Of a stretch of DNA of 64,000 nt, positions 33,401 to 41,705 are shown in pieces; positions within the stretch are counted from its first letter, which is position 1, and each line of letters starts with the position of its first letter. The notes under the pieces are model-generated. The model had not been told where the DNA came from. It did no database searches and saw nothing but the letters and a program-made list of their open reading frames with translations. The stretch is from SB15 sp964639245. GTDB lineage: Bacteria > Chloroflexota > Anaerolineae > Aggregatilineales > J027. Location: contig CAZXCU010000008.1 of the NCBI GenBank assembly GCA_964639245.1, positions 1-64,000 on the forward strand. The letters are read 5' to 3'. Position numbers and translations under genes: made by a program.

Positions 33401-36400
33401 ATGCCCCTGACCGCCGCTCAAGTGACGATGCTCACCGATTGGGTCAACGCGGGTGGGAATTTGATTGCCATGAAGCCAGATAAGCAGTTGGCAGGCTTGT
33501 TGGGCTTAACCGATGCAGGCGGGACACTCTCCGAAGGCTACCTGTTGATTAATTCGGCGGGGATTGTCAACGAAACCATCCAATTTCATGGCACGGCTGA
33601 CCTCTATAACCTGAACGGCGCATCGTCGCTGGCAACCCTCTACACCAACGCCACCACCTCTGCCAATCATCCGGCGGTCACGCTCCACACGGTCGGCAGT
33701 GGACAAGCCGCCACGTTCACGTTTGATTTGGCGCGTTCGGTGGTCTATACACGGCAGGGCAATCCTGCATGGTCAGGCCAAGAACGCGATGGAGTCAGCC
33801 CGATTCGCTCGAATGATTTGTTCTACGGCAACAAAGCGGGCGATGTTCAGCCCGATTGGATTGACCTGAGCAAAGTGGACATTCCACAGGCCGATGAACA
33901 GCAGCGTTTGCTGGCAAATCTGGTTTTGAACATGAGCAACATGCCGCTGCCGCGTTTCTGGTATTTCCCGCGTGGCGAAAAAGCTGTCATCGTCATGACC
34001 GGTGATGACCATGCCAATGGGGGAACAGCCGGACAATTTGACCGGCTCATCACCCAAAGCCCAACAGGTTGCTCAGTAGAGGATTGGGAATGTCTGCGTT
34101 CGACTTCCTATATTTATACCAATACGCCCCTGTCCGATTTCAACGCGCTGGTGTATCAATCGCAGGGTTTTGAAATCGCGGTGCATTTTAATACCGGGTG
34201 CGCGGATTGGACTCCCAGTTCGATTGTCACCAACTTCACCGATGACCTTGCCGCATGGAAGGCCAAATATACCAGTCTGAACAACCCGCAAACCAACCGT
34301 ACCCACTGCATTGCATGGAGCGATTGGGCAACACAGGCCAAAGTGCAATACGACTTCGGGATACGGTTTGACACGAATTATTATTACTGGCCGCCAAGCT
34401 GGATACAAAATTCGCCCGGCATGTTCACGGGGTCAGGGATGCCGATGCGTTTTGCTGACCTTGATGGCACGATGATTGATGTTTACCAAGCTGTCACCCA
34501 AATGACCGATGAGTCCGGGCAAAGTTATCCTTTTACCGCCGATGCCCTGCTGGATAAAGCCTTGGGAACAGAAGGTTACTATGGGGCATTTACCACCAAC
34601 ATGCACACCGACTTGTCGAATCATCCCGGCGCGAATGCGATCGTGGCTTCGGCAGTGAGTCGGGGTGTGCCTGTCGTGTCCGCCCTGCAAATGCTCAACT
34701 GGTTAGATGGACGCAACGGCTCATCATTTGGCGGGTTGGACTGGAACGGCAATACCCTTACCTTCACCCTTTCCGTTGGCGCGGGCGCAAATGGCTTACA
34801 GGCCATGCTGCCTACACAATCCAGCGTCGGACAGTTAACCGGCCTAACGGTGAATGGAGACGGAGTCGCCTATACCACTGAAACCATCAAAGGCGTGGAA
34901 TATGCTCTTTTTAACGCTGTCGCAGGCAGCTACACCGCCCAGTATGCTGTGGACACGGTTGCCCCGGTGATTAGCAATGTCCAAGCCGTCGCCAATCTGG
35001 ACAACACCGCGACGATTACATGGGACACCCATGAACCCGCGTCCTCGGTGGTGCAATATGGCACGGTGTCGGGGACTTTAACCGAAAACAGCAGCAATCC
35101 TTTGCTGACCACCACCCACAGCGTCACCCTGAGTGGCTTAACCGCCAACACCACCTATTATTTCACAGTGGCTTCTACCGACGCGGCTACCAATACCGCC
35201 ATCTCAGCAGAATCTTCCTTTGTGACCCCTGCGATGTCCTTGATTGATACGACTCTTGCCGATTTCAACGCCGGGACACCCGATGCCAACACCTCAGTGG
35301 TGGCGGTGGATGATGGCGCGTTAAGCCTTAAAGCTGCTCTTGATGAAGAATTTGTCGGAACTGCGCTGCCGATTGGATGGTTCACCGAAACATGGAACCC
35401 CGGCGGTACAGGCATCGTGAATGCGGGGCAGTTGACCGTTAACGAAGCCCGTACTGGCACCACCGCACTTTATTCTGCCGGACGGGTGCTGGAATTTACC
35501 GCCACCTTTGGGGTAACTGTTTTTCAACATGTCGGTTTCGGGACAGATTACAATGATGCCCCTTGGGCGGTGATTAGCACCGGTTCAACAGGTGGGGCAA
35601 TCAAAGCCCGAACTTTCATCAACGGTACGACCCAAGAAACCGTCATTCTTTCCACCGGAACGACCAACCAGCACCTCTACCGCATTGAATGGCTGCCGAA
35701 CAGTGTGAGCTATTATGTGGACAGCGAATTTAAAGTCACCCATTCCTATAGTGGAAGTGACCCGCAAATGCGCGTCTTGGTCAGCGAACTCAATGGGGCG
35801 GACTCGGTAGCCGTGCAATGGCTGCGAATGAGTCCGTATGCGTCGCCTGCCGTGTTTGAATCGCGTATTTTTGATGCGGGGGGGGCTGCCAACTGGAATA
35901 CCATTTCGTGGGTCGAAACCCTGCCAGCAGGCACAAGCATCGGCCTCAGCTACCGCACAGGCAACACCGTGACTCCCGATGGCACATGGACGGCTTTTAC
36001 CCCTGTCGCAAGTTCGGGCAGTCCCCTCACAGGCAATTCGCGCTACATTCAATATCGGGCAGAATTGGCAACCACCGACCCCGCCAAGACTCCGCTTCTG
36101 GAACAGGTCGCGTTTGGCTATAACACGGGAGCCGATACCACACCCCCGACGATTACCAACCGCACCCCCGCGCCGGACTCAGCCAATGTTGCGCTGGATA
36201 CGAATGTCACGGTACAGTTCAATGAAGCGATGAATGGCAGCACCTTCACCGACCAAACTTTCCGCTTACGTGCTGAGGGGGCAACCCAGGATATTGCCGC
36301 ACTTGTTACCTATGAGGGGGCAACCCGCACAGCGACGTTAAACCCCATCAGCGACCTTGCCCCGCAAACCCAATACAATGTTACTGTGGCGGGAACAGCC

Positions 36401-39346
36401 AGCGATGCGAATGGAAATCCGCTTGGCACGGATGCTGGCTGGAGCTTTACAACTGTGCCTGTGCTGCTTTCGGTGATTGATACCACCGTCGCGGATTTTA
36501 GCGCCGGCACCCCCGATCCCAATACCGCCATCACCCAGACCGACGATGGCGAAGTTACCCTCAAGCCGACCGTTGGCAGCGAATTTTCAGGTACAACGAT
36601 TCCGTCTAGCTGGGTGGTGAATTCGCAAGCGTGGACATCCGGTGGCAGCGTGCAAGTGGCGGGTGGTCAAATGACCGTCAGTGGGCAGTTCATCGCCACA
36701 CAGGACTTTTTCACCGCAGGCAGCGTGCTGGAATTTAAAGCGACTTTTACCGCCGATTCCTTCCAGCATATTGGCTTGGGAAACGATGTCAACAATGTGG
36801 CGTTATGGGCGATGTTCAGCACCAAAGACACCACCGATAAACTCTACACCCGCATTAACAACAATGGCGCGGTTGCCGAGTATGAAATCCCCGGCAGTTG
36901 GCTTGGTACACCGCATTTTTACCGCATTGAATGGACAGCGACTGCCCTCATTTTCTCAATTGATGGCACGGTGGTACGCACCGAAAATGTGTCTGTCGTC
37001 AGTCCAATGCGACCTCTGATAAGCGATTATAACAACAATGCTGCACCTTTGATCGTCGATTGGCTGCGAATGAGTCCGTATGCGTCGCCTGCCGTGTTTG
37101 AATCGCGCATTTTTGACGTGGGTAATCTGGCGGTATGGAATGCGATTTCATGGGAAAGCAATGTGCCTGCGGGAACAACGCTAACCATGAGCTACCGCAC
37201 GGGCAACACTACAATTCCTGATGGCACATGGACGGCCTTCATCCCGCTCGCCACCTCTGGCACAAATACAGGTGTCACCGCCCGCTATGTTCAATATCGG
37301 GCGGAACTGGCAAGCAGCAATCCTGCCCTCACGCCGATTTTGACACAGGTTGCCCTCACCTACAGCCTTGAGCCAGATACCACCCCGCCGACGATTACCA
37401 ACCGCACGCCTGAGCCTGACGCGGTGGAAGTCGCTTATAACGCGGATGTGAGCGTGCAATTCAGCGAACCGATGGATACCAATACCCTCACGCCTAGCAC
37501 GATTCGTCTGCGGGAAGATGGGGCAACCAATGATGTAAGCGCCAGCGTGACCTACGACTCCTTGACTCGCACCGTCACGCTCAATCCTGACAGCGATTTG
37601 CTGCCCAGCACCCGCTATTATGTGACTGTCAGTAGCACAGTCGCCGATGTAAGTGGCAATCCGCTTGGCACTAACACGCCATGGAGTTTTGTAACCAAGC
37701 TACGTGAATTTGTGGACACCACCGAAGCCGATTTCAGCGCCGGCATACCCGACCCCACACTCGCGCTCACACGAACCACGGATGGGGAAGTCACGCTCAA
37801 ACCCGAAATAGGCGCAGAATTTAGCGGAACAGCTTTGCCCGGAGATTGGACAACCGCGAGTTGGAACACAGGCAGTCAAATCACTGTGCAAAACGGCCTT
37901 TTGTCGGTGGATGGCAGCGTGGCCTATTCCAATCCGATAGCCTCGGCGGGGCATATCCTTGAATTTAAGGCCACCTTCAACGCGGACGCATACCAGCATG
38001 TGGGTTTTGCCAGCGATTTGAATACCATTGCTTCGTCATGGATCATGTTCAGTACCTTTGGTACGACGAATGCGTTGTATGCACGGGTCAACAACAACGG
38101 CACAACCACTGATACCCTCATTAACGGCAGTTGGTTAGATGCACCGCATATTTTCCGCATCTGGTGGAACGAAACCGAAGTCATTTTCTACATTGACGGC
38201 GCAACGGTTCATCAGCAAAGCATCAGCATTCCCGCCTCCATGAAAGCAGCCGTCAGCGATTTCAATGCAAATGCACTTCCCGTCACGGTGGATTGGTTGC
38301 GAACGACCCCCTACGCACCTTCGGGGACATTTATCTCCCGTGTGTTTGACGCGGGTGAAGTCGTGCGCTGGCAGGATATGAGCTGGAACGTTGCTTTGCC
38401 ACCCGGCACAGGCCAAGCCAGCTTTAGCTATCGCATCGGCAACACAGCGATACCGGATGGCACATGGTCAGCCTTTACCCCAGTGGCGCTTTCAGGCCAA
38501 ACGCTGAATGTCGCGGCGCGTTACATCCAGTACAAAGCAGACCTGACCACCACCGACCTGCTTTCCACGCCGAAAGTGGAGCAGGTGGTTTTGCGTGCCG
38601 GACTTGCGGGTGTTGCCCCAACGATTACCGCCATCAACGATGTAACCGTGTATGAAGGGGAAACTGTTAATGTGGCAATTGCTGCCAGCGATGGTGACAA
38701 CGACGTGCTGACCCTGACCATTGAAGTGGTAGACAGCAATTCGGCGGTTGTGCCAGAGACAGAATACACCTTCACCGACAACGGCGATGGCACCGGTAGT
38801 TTTGTCTGGAATACCGCGCCCGTTGGCACCTCTACCGCTACGGTCAGCGCTAGCGATGGCCTGTTCATAGCCACCGAAGGCTTTACCATTCAGGTCAACG
38901 CGCTTGCCAGTTTGACAGGCACACTTTCGCTGCAAGGGCGCACCGATTACAGTGGTCAAGTAACGGTCACAGTCTATCAAGGGACAACCCTTGTAACGAC
39001 CTTCACGCCCAATGCCAACAGCGCGGGCGAATTTACCGTCACCGGGCTTGTACCGGGCATCTATGATGTCTATGTGAAACACCCGCTTTCACTCGCCCAA
39101 AAACAATCTGTTACGCTGTTGTCTGGTAATAATGGGGTCAATTTCGGTGAACTTCGTACTGGCGATGCAGATGGCAATAACCAGATTGACGCACAGGATA
39201 CTGCGGCAGTGCAGGCTAGTTTCAACACCACCACAGGCGATGCCAACTTCAACGCCAATGCGGATTTCAACGGCGATGCCGTAGTGAATGCGGTGGATTT
39301 CTCGCTGATGGTGACGAACTTCGCGCAGTTTGGCGATATGCCTTAA
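30488..39346 (+). CDS. giant secreted DMFase-beta-like / polysaccharide-deacetylase-like protein with C-terminal dockerin
   Basis: 2952 residues. Signal peptide (IFLLLFLLVSMLAVGIQSQVSA), then an N,N-dimethylformamidase beta-subunit-like domain (about 50-520: FKVATDATDYRIDIYRIGYY, VGHDEYWSGAQRANVEAARD). It is followed by Ig-like and DUF4082-like domains (about 530-810) and a Big_5-type Ig domain. A region of about 930-1450 holds a NodB-like core (AVIVMTGDDHANGG, then GFEIAVHFN). Then come a fibronectin-like domain, three copies of a roughly 410-residue module, a cadherin-like domain, a Cna-B-like domain and a dockerin (GDADGNNQIDAQD and ADFNGDAVVNAVD). The catalytic status of the DMFase-like domain is unclear. 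Start at 30488 after GAAGGG; earlier in-frame ATG at 30389 overlaps the previous gene and lacks a signal peptide. Confidence 0.88.
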   Translation: MSYFNKIFLLLFLLVSMLAVGIQSQVSAEPVQQGCVSPANEIVAENCQPGNPPSEWEVMGAGDASIQGFATDISVNQGETVNFKVATDATDYRIDIYRIGYYNGDGARKQATIQPSAALPQTQPACLNDAVTGLIDCDNWTISAAWAVPANAVSGVYIAKLVREDPEDGHASHMIFIVRDDDGNSDLLFQTADTTWQAYNQYGGNSLYTGSPVGRAYKVSYNRPFTTRACCSEDWFFNAEYPMIRWLERNGYDVSYFTGVDTDRYGAELLEHKVFLSVGHDEYWSGAQRANVEAARDHATTPVNLAFFSSNEIFWKTRWETDADGTAYRTLVSYKETHADAKIDPEANIWTGTWRDPRSFNPEGAQPENALTGQIFTVNCCTYPMTVPAADGKMRFWRNTDVATLTPEQVATLPDGTLGYEWDEALDNGFSPPGLVRLSTTTVNVPQYIQDYGSEYAAGTATHNLVMYRAASGSLVFGSGTLQWSWGLDSNHDRGNAAPDVRMQQATVNLFADMGVQPATLQNDLLPATPSTDADPPASQIAAPANNGTVQVGSTILISGTASDTGGGVVGGVEVSVDGGTTWRRANGREAWSLAWIPETLGTATLRTRAVDDSGNLETPGAGITVSIEPRTCPCTIFGALIPDAVSENDPNAVEVGIKFQSQTAGYITGIRFYKSAQNTGTHTGRLWTGTGTLLAEVTFANESPSGWQETLLPTPVAIDANITYLVSYHAPNGFYSEDENYFATSPYLSAPLQALQNGTDGANGVYRYGAGGVFPTDTYNASNYWVDVVFVENVGPDTTPPTVFSTVPVNGANGVNVEADMKAIFNEGIDPATLNGTTLELRDALNTPIPASVTYIQSSRTAVLNPSSALAYSTTYTVTLKGGGAGIQDLAGNALAADYNWSFTTAAAPPPPPDEGPGGPILVLSHTSNNFGRYFAEILRTEGLNAFTVKDISTVDATLLQDYQVVLLGEMPLTAAQVTMLTDWVNAGGNLIAMKPDKQLAGLLGLTDAGGTLSEGYLLINSAGIVNETIQFHGTADLYNLNGASSLATLYTNATTSANHPAVTLHTVGSGQAATFTFDLARSVVYTRQGNPAWSGQERDGVSPIRSNDLFYGNKAGDVQPDWIDLSKVDIPQADEQQRLLANLVLNMSNMPLPRFWYFPRGEKAVIVMTGDDHANGGTAGQFDRLITQSPTGCSVEDWECLRSTSYIYTNTPLSDFNALVYQSQGFEIAVHFNTGCADWTPSSIVTNFTDDLAAWKAKYTSLNNPQTNRTHCIAWSDWATQAKVQYDFGIRFDTNYYYWPPSWIQNSPGMFTGSGMPMRFADLDGTMIDVYQAVTQMTDESGQSYPFTADALLDKALGTEGYYGAFTTNMHTDLSNHPGANAIVASAVSRGVPVVSALQMLNWLDGRNGSSFGGLDWNGNTLTFTLSVGAGANGLQAMLPTQSSVGQLTGLTVNGDGVAYTTETIKGVEYALFNAVAGSYTAQYAVDTVAPVISNVQAVANLDNTATITWDTHEPASSVVQYGTVSGTLTENSSNPLLTTTHSVTLSGLTANTTYYFTVASTDAATNTAISAESSFVTPAMSLIDTTLADFNAGTPDANTSVVAVDDGALSLKAALDEEFVGTALPIGWFTETWNPGGTGIVNAGQLTVNEARTGTTALYSAGRVLEFTATFGVTVFQHVGFGTDYNDAPWAVISTGSTGGAIKARTFINGTTQETVILSTGTTNQHLYRIEWLPNSVSYYVDSEFKVTHSYSGSDPQMRVLVSELNGADSVAVQWLRMSPYASPAVFESRIFDAGGAANWNTISWVETLPAGTSIGLSYRTGNTVTPDGTWTAFTPVASSGSPLTGNSRYIQYRAELATTDPAKTPLLEQVAFGYNTGADTTPPTITNRTPAPDSANVALDTNVTVQFNEAMNGSTFTDQTFRLRAEGATQDIAALVTYEGATRTATLNPISDLAPQTQYNVTVAGTASDANGNPLGTDAGWSFTTVPVLLSVIDTTVADFSAGTPDPNTAITQTDDGEVTLKPTVGSEFSGTTIPSSWVVNSQAWTSGGSVQVAGGQMTVSGQFIATQDFFTAGSVLEFKATFTADSFQHIGLGNDVNNVALWAMFSTKDTTDKLYTRINNNGAVAEYEIPGSWLGTPHFYRIEWTATALIFSIDGTVVRTENVSVVSPMRPLISDYNNNAAPLIVDWLRMSPYASPAVFESRIFDVGNLAVWNAISWESNVPAGTTLTMSYRTGNTTIPDGTWTAFIPLATSGTNTGVTARYVQYRAELASSNPALTPILTQVALTYSLEPDTTPPTITNRTPEPDAVEVAYNADVSVQFSEPMDTNTLTPSTIRLREDGATNDVSASVTYDSLTRTVTLNPDSDLLPSTRYYVTVSSTVADVSGNPLGTNTPWSFVTKLREFVDTTEADFSAGIPDPTLALTRTTDGEVTLKPEIGAEFSGTALPGDWTTASWNTGSQITVQNGLLSVDGSVAYSNPIASAGHILEFKATFNADAYQHVGFASDLNTIASSWIMFSTFGTTNALYARVNNNGTTTDTLINGSWLDAPHIFRIWWNETEVIFYIDGATVHQQSISIPASMKAAVSDFNANALPVTVDWLRTTPYAPSGTFISRVFDAGEVVRWQDMSWNVALPPGTGQASFSYRIGNTAIPDGTWSAFTPVALSGQTLNVAARYIQYKADLTTTDLLSTPKVEQVVLRAGLAGVAPTITAINDVTVYEGETVNVAIAASDGDNDVLTLTIEVVDSNSAVVPETEYTFTDNGDGTGSFVWNTAPVGTSTATVSASDGLFIATEGFTIQVNALASLTGTLSLQGRTDYSGQVTVTVYQGTTLVTTFTPNANSAGEFTVTGLVPGIYDVYVKHPLSLAQKQSVTLLSGNNGVNFGELRTGDADGNNQIDAQDTAAVQASFNTTTGDANFNANADFNGDAVVNAVDFSLMVTNFAQFGDMP
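35230..38600 (+). repeat. three tandem about 1.23-kb coding modules
   Basis: Modules begin near 35245 (TTLADFNAGTPDANTSV), 36480 (TTVADFSAGTPDPNTAI) and 37720 (TTEADFSAGIPDPTLAL). Each continues with a concanavalin-like beta domain, an FESRIFDAG-type segment with WLRMSPYASPAV, and then (copies 1 and 2) a Big_5 Ig domain starting DTTPPTITNRTP. Even at the DNA level some 30-nt blocks are identical between copies 1 and 2, consistent with recent duplication or gene conversion. Confidence 0.85.
39151..39343 (+). other. type I-like dockerin domain at the C-terminus of the giant protein
   Basis: Two calcium-binding F-hand loops: DADGNNQIDAQD then DFNGDAVVNAVD, spaced about 27 residues apart and each followed by a short helix (TAAVQASF and FSLMVTNF). 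This duplicated pattern defines dockerins, the ligands of cohesin domains. Confidence 0.8.
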
Positions 39347-39364
39347 CGACCTTCTAACTAAACC

Positions 39365-39397
39365 GGGTCTGCTTTATCAACATGGTAAAGCAGACCC
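39365..39397 (+). terminator. 12-bp hairpin after the giant surface gene
   Basis: GGGTCTGCTTTA (39365-39376) pairs perfectly with TAAAGCAGACCC (39386-39397) around a 9-nt loop, 19 nt after the stop. A T-tract is lacking, so it may be Rho-assisted or serve as a processing barrier. Confidence 0.6.
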
Positions 39398-39558
39398 CAT
39401 TGTGGGGGTCAAAAAGTCCTTTTGTGGGTCAGGTAGCTCACCGATAATCCTGATGTAGCGAACTGTTTTAGGTCATCGTCATCTCGCAGAATTTACCGAC
39501 ATCGTATCCCTATCAACAGCTCGTATATTTCACTCCAACACCACGAAAAGGAAAAGCG

Positions 39559-39681
39559 ATGAATTGGCAACAACTCCTCAAGGTCGGTAAACATTTGGTT
39601 GTACGTGTTGAAATGTGGTTGAAAGCAGGGATCAAACCCGCGCCCGATCGTCAAATTGTTGGGGGATCTGTTCCGCAGTAA
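39559..39681 (+). CDS. possible 40-residue small protein
   Basis: ORF starting MNWQQLLKVGKHLVVRVEMW and ending GGSVPQ. An AAAGGAAAAG ribosome-binding-like tract precedes the ATG. It is basic and amphipathic with no membrane segment. This is the only coding candidate in the 437-bp stretch 39347-39783, which otherwise contains the terminator after the giant gene and the promoter region of the radical SAM gene. It may equally be a chance ORF or gene remnant. Confidence 0.3.
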   Translation: MNWQQLLKVGKHLVVRVEMWLKAGIKPAPDRQIVGGSVPQ

Positions 39682-39783
39682 ACAGGAGCTGATTACTGAA
39701 AACGCCTTTTTGAACTACAGGGTTGCACAAAATCCGGTTAATTCATAAAATCACCTCACTTTTTAGGATATGAGGGAAAATCA

Positions 39784-40881
39784 ATGCCTGATACACCGCA
39801 ACCAGAATACAAAATCCGCCAAGGCGCTGAAGCGTTCCCTTTAATGATCGTTATTTCTATCATCTATCCATGTAACTTTGGCTGCCCATTTTGTCCCTAT
39901 ACCGATGGGAATTCTGACATACGCCAATTTTATCATGATCGAAATGGGGATTTACTTCCGGTAGAATTGTGGAAAAAGATCGCTGATGAAGCAGGACCTT
40001 ATGGTGCATGGTTACGCTGTACCGGCGGGGGAGAACCGATGCTCCATCCTCATATGACTGAGATGATTGAATATGCCAAATCCAAAGGCTGTCGTATCTG
40101 GATGAATACCAACGGCAGTATGTTTGGCCCATCTGCTAAGATGCGGGACAACTTATTGCGGCTCATTCATGCTGGGATAGATCTTATTGAATTTTCAATG
40201 GATGCAGGGGATGCAGAAACCTACGCGCAAGTACGCCCACCGCGTGGTGGTTTTCCCCGGAATCCCCAAAAGTGGTGGGATAATCATGTAGATAATATCA
40301 AGGCGGCGCTAGAAATGCGTCAAGAACTGCGTTCTCCAACGCGAATTGTTGTATCTATGATTCGGCAGGAAATCATTGAGGACAAATTAGAAGAATACCA
40401 GAAGTTTTGGCGGGATGAGATCGGGGTAGATGAAGTAATTACCCGCAAGTTTCTCACCTGGGATGATAACACAAACATTACATTTGATCATTCTCTTGAT
40501 AAGCATTTATACGCTGACCTACCGAAAGAAAAAAAAGAACCCTGCGTTTGGCCTTTTGAACGTTTAAATGTAGATACATTGGGCCGAATTGCGTTATGCG
40601 GCCAAGATGTATCATTCCGTACTGCACATTTATTCCCTACCCTTTACGAAGCCAGCATCAAGGATATCTGGTTGGGTGAGACATTCACTTGGTATCGACA
40701 AATGCACCTCGAAGGTCGCGGTGCAGAAGCGTTTCCCTGTCGGGGATGTTCGGCGTGGTTTGCTGGTATTCGAGACTGGAAGCATAACTGGCTCAAGGTA
40801 TTAAAGACCTCTGGAGATCGCTATAAAGAACTGATGAAAAATGATCTGGGCTATGAGGTAGAGATTTACCAGCCTGAGTAA
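39784..40881 (+). CDS. radical SAM protein with SPASM-like C-terminus
   Basis: 365 residues. The SAM-cluster motif CNFGCPFC gives Cys 30, 34 and 37. A Gly-rich motif (CTGGGEPMLHPH) and a TIM-barrel pattern (IDLIEFSMDAGDAETYAQVRPPRG) follow. The C-terminal third has additional Cys residues (CVWPFERLNVDTLGRIALCGQD and CRGCSAWF) that would ligate an auxiliary cluster, as in SPASM/twitch enzymes. Relatives modify peptides, sugars or cofactors; the substrate is not evident. It is followed 24 bp later by a glycosyltransferase and probably co-transcribed with it. Confidence 0.88.
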   Translation: MPDTPQPEYKIRQGAEAFPLMIVISIIYPCNFGCPFCPYTDGNSDIRQFYHDRNGDLLPVELWKKIADEAGPYGAWLRCTGGGEPMLHPHMTEMIEYAKSKGCRIWMNTNGSMFGPSAKMRDNLLRLIHAGIDLIEFSMDAGDAETYAQVRPPRGGFPRNPQKWWDNHVDNIKAALEMRQELRSPTRIVVSMIRQEIIEDKLEEYQKFWRDEIGVDEVITRKFLTWDDNTNITFDHSLDKHLYADLPKEKKEPCVWPFERLNVDTLGRIALCGQDVSFRTAHLFPTLYEASIKDIWLGETFTWYRQMHLEGRGAEAFPCRGCSAWFAGIRDWKHNWLKVLKTSGDRYKELMKNDLGYEVEIYQPE

Positions 40882-40904
40882 TCCTTTTTGGGAAAACAAG
40901 AATA

Positions 40905-41693
40905 ATGGTAGAGCAATTTCCGTTTAGTTTGTCGATGCTCGGGTGGGCGCTGAATGAAGAAGAAAATATCGCTCAGTATATCGAGCGTGCTGAAGCATTT
41001 CTCGGTAGTCTAACTGATGACTTTGAACTCATTCTTATCAATGATGGAAGCAACGACAATACTTTAGCGATTGCTAGCGAATATCAAAAAACACGCCCAT
41101 GGCTACGAATCTACACAAATGAGGTCAATCGTGGCTCTGGTTACAACACCAAACGGGCAATCAGCTTGGCTCAGAAAGATTATCTCTTCTGGCAAACGGT
41201 CGATTGGTCTTATGAAATTGACGTTTTTTGTGAGAAATTACCCCTTCTGAAACAATATGATGTGCTACAAGGTGTACGGGTCAACCAAGAAACTAAAAAA
41301 AGAGCGTTTTACCATCGTTCTGATAATGCCCAAAAAGCATTAATTTCCATGATAAATTATTATCTTATTCGTTTGCTTTTTGATTTACCGTTACAGGACT
41401 ATCAAAATGTCACGATATATCCCCGCACTTTAATTCAATCTGTGATACTTGAAACGGAAAGCGCATTTACGAATCCTGAGTGTTTGTTAAAAGTGTGGTG
41501 GAAAGGAGCCTCCATTAAGGAAGTTCCAGTTAAATTTAATGCCCGGCGCAAAGGTGTAGCAAAAGGTACACGCGCTCGATTTATTTTTGCTGCAATCCAA
41601 GATATTTTTTACTGGTGGTGGCGCTGGCGGATTTTAGGCAAACGTGAATTTATTCAACGGGGCAAAATTTCCAAGTGGTATATGAACACATGA
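40905..41693 (+). CDS. family 2 glycosyltransferase
   Basis: 262 residues with a GT-A fold. Nucleotide-binding FELILINDGSNDNTLAIASEY lies at about residues 38-58, followed by NRGSGYNTKRAISLAQKDYLFWQTVDWS where dolichol-phosphate-mannose-synthase-like relatives have the DxD. No membrane helices, so it is a cytoplasmic, membrane-associated enzyme transferring a sugar from a nucleotide or polyprenyl donor. The C-terminus is basic (FNARRKGVAKGTRARF), typical of the DPM1/DpgS-like group. Convergent with the asparagine synthetase 12 bp away. Confidence 0.85.
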   Translation: MVEQFPFSLSMLGWALNEEENIAQYIERAEAFLGSLTDDFELILINDGSNDNTLAIASEYQKTRPWLRIYTNEVNRGSGYNTKRAISLAQKDYLFWQTVDWSYEIDVFCEKLPLLKQYDVLQGVRVNQETKKRAFYHRSDNAQKALISMINYYLIRLLFDLPLQDYQNVTIYPRTLIQSVILETESAFTNPECLLKVWWKGASIKEVPVKFNARRKGVAKGTRARFIFAAIQDIFYWWWRWRILGKREFIQRGKISKWYMNT

Positions 41694-41705
41694 GCGCTTT
41701 TGTTT

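Noticed and set aside
35585..39082. Several minus-strand ORFs of 90-200 codons opposite the giant dockerin protein
   Set aside because: They lie entirely inside a plus-strand gene with clear domains and show no family motifs; they are antisense shadows of G+C-rich coding sequence.
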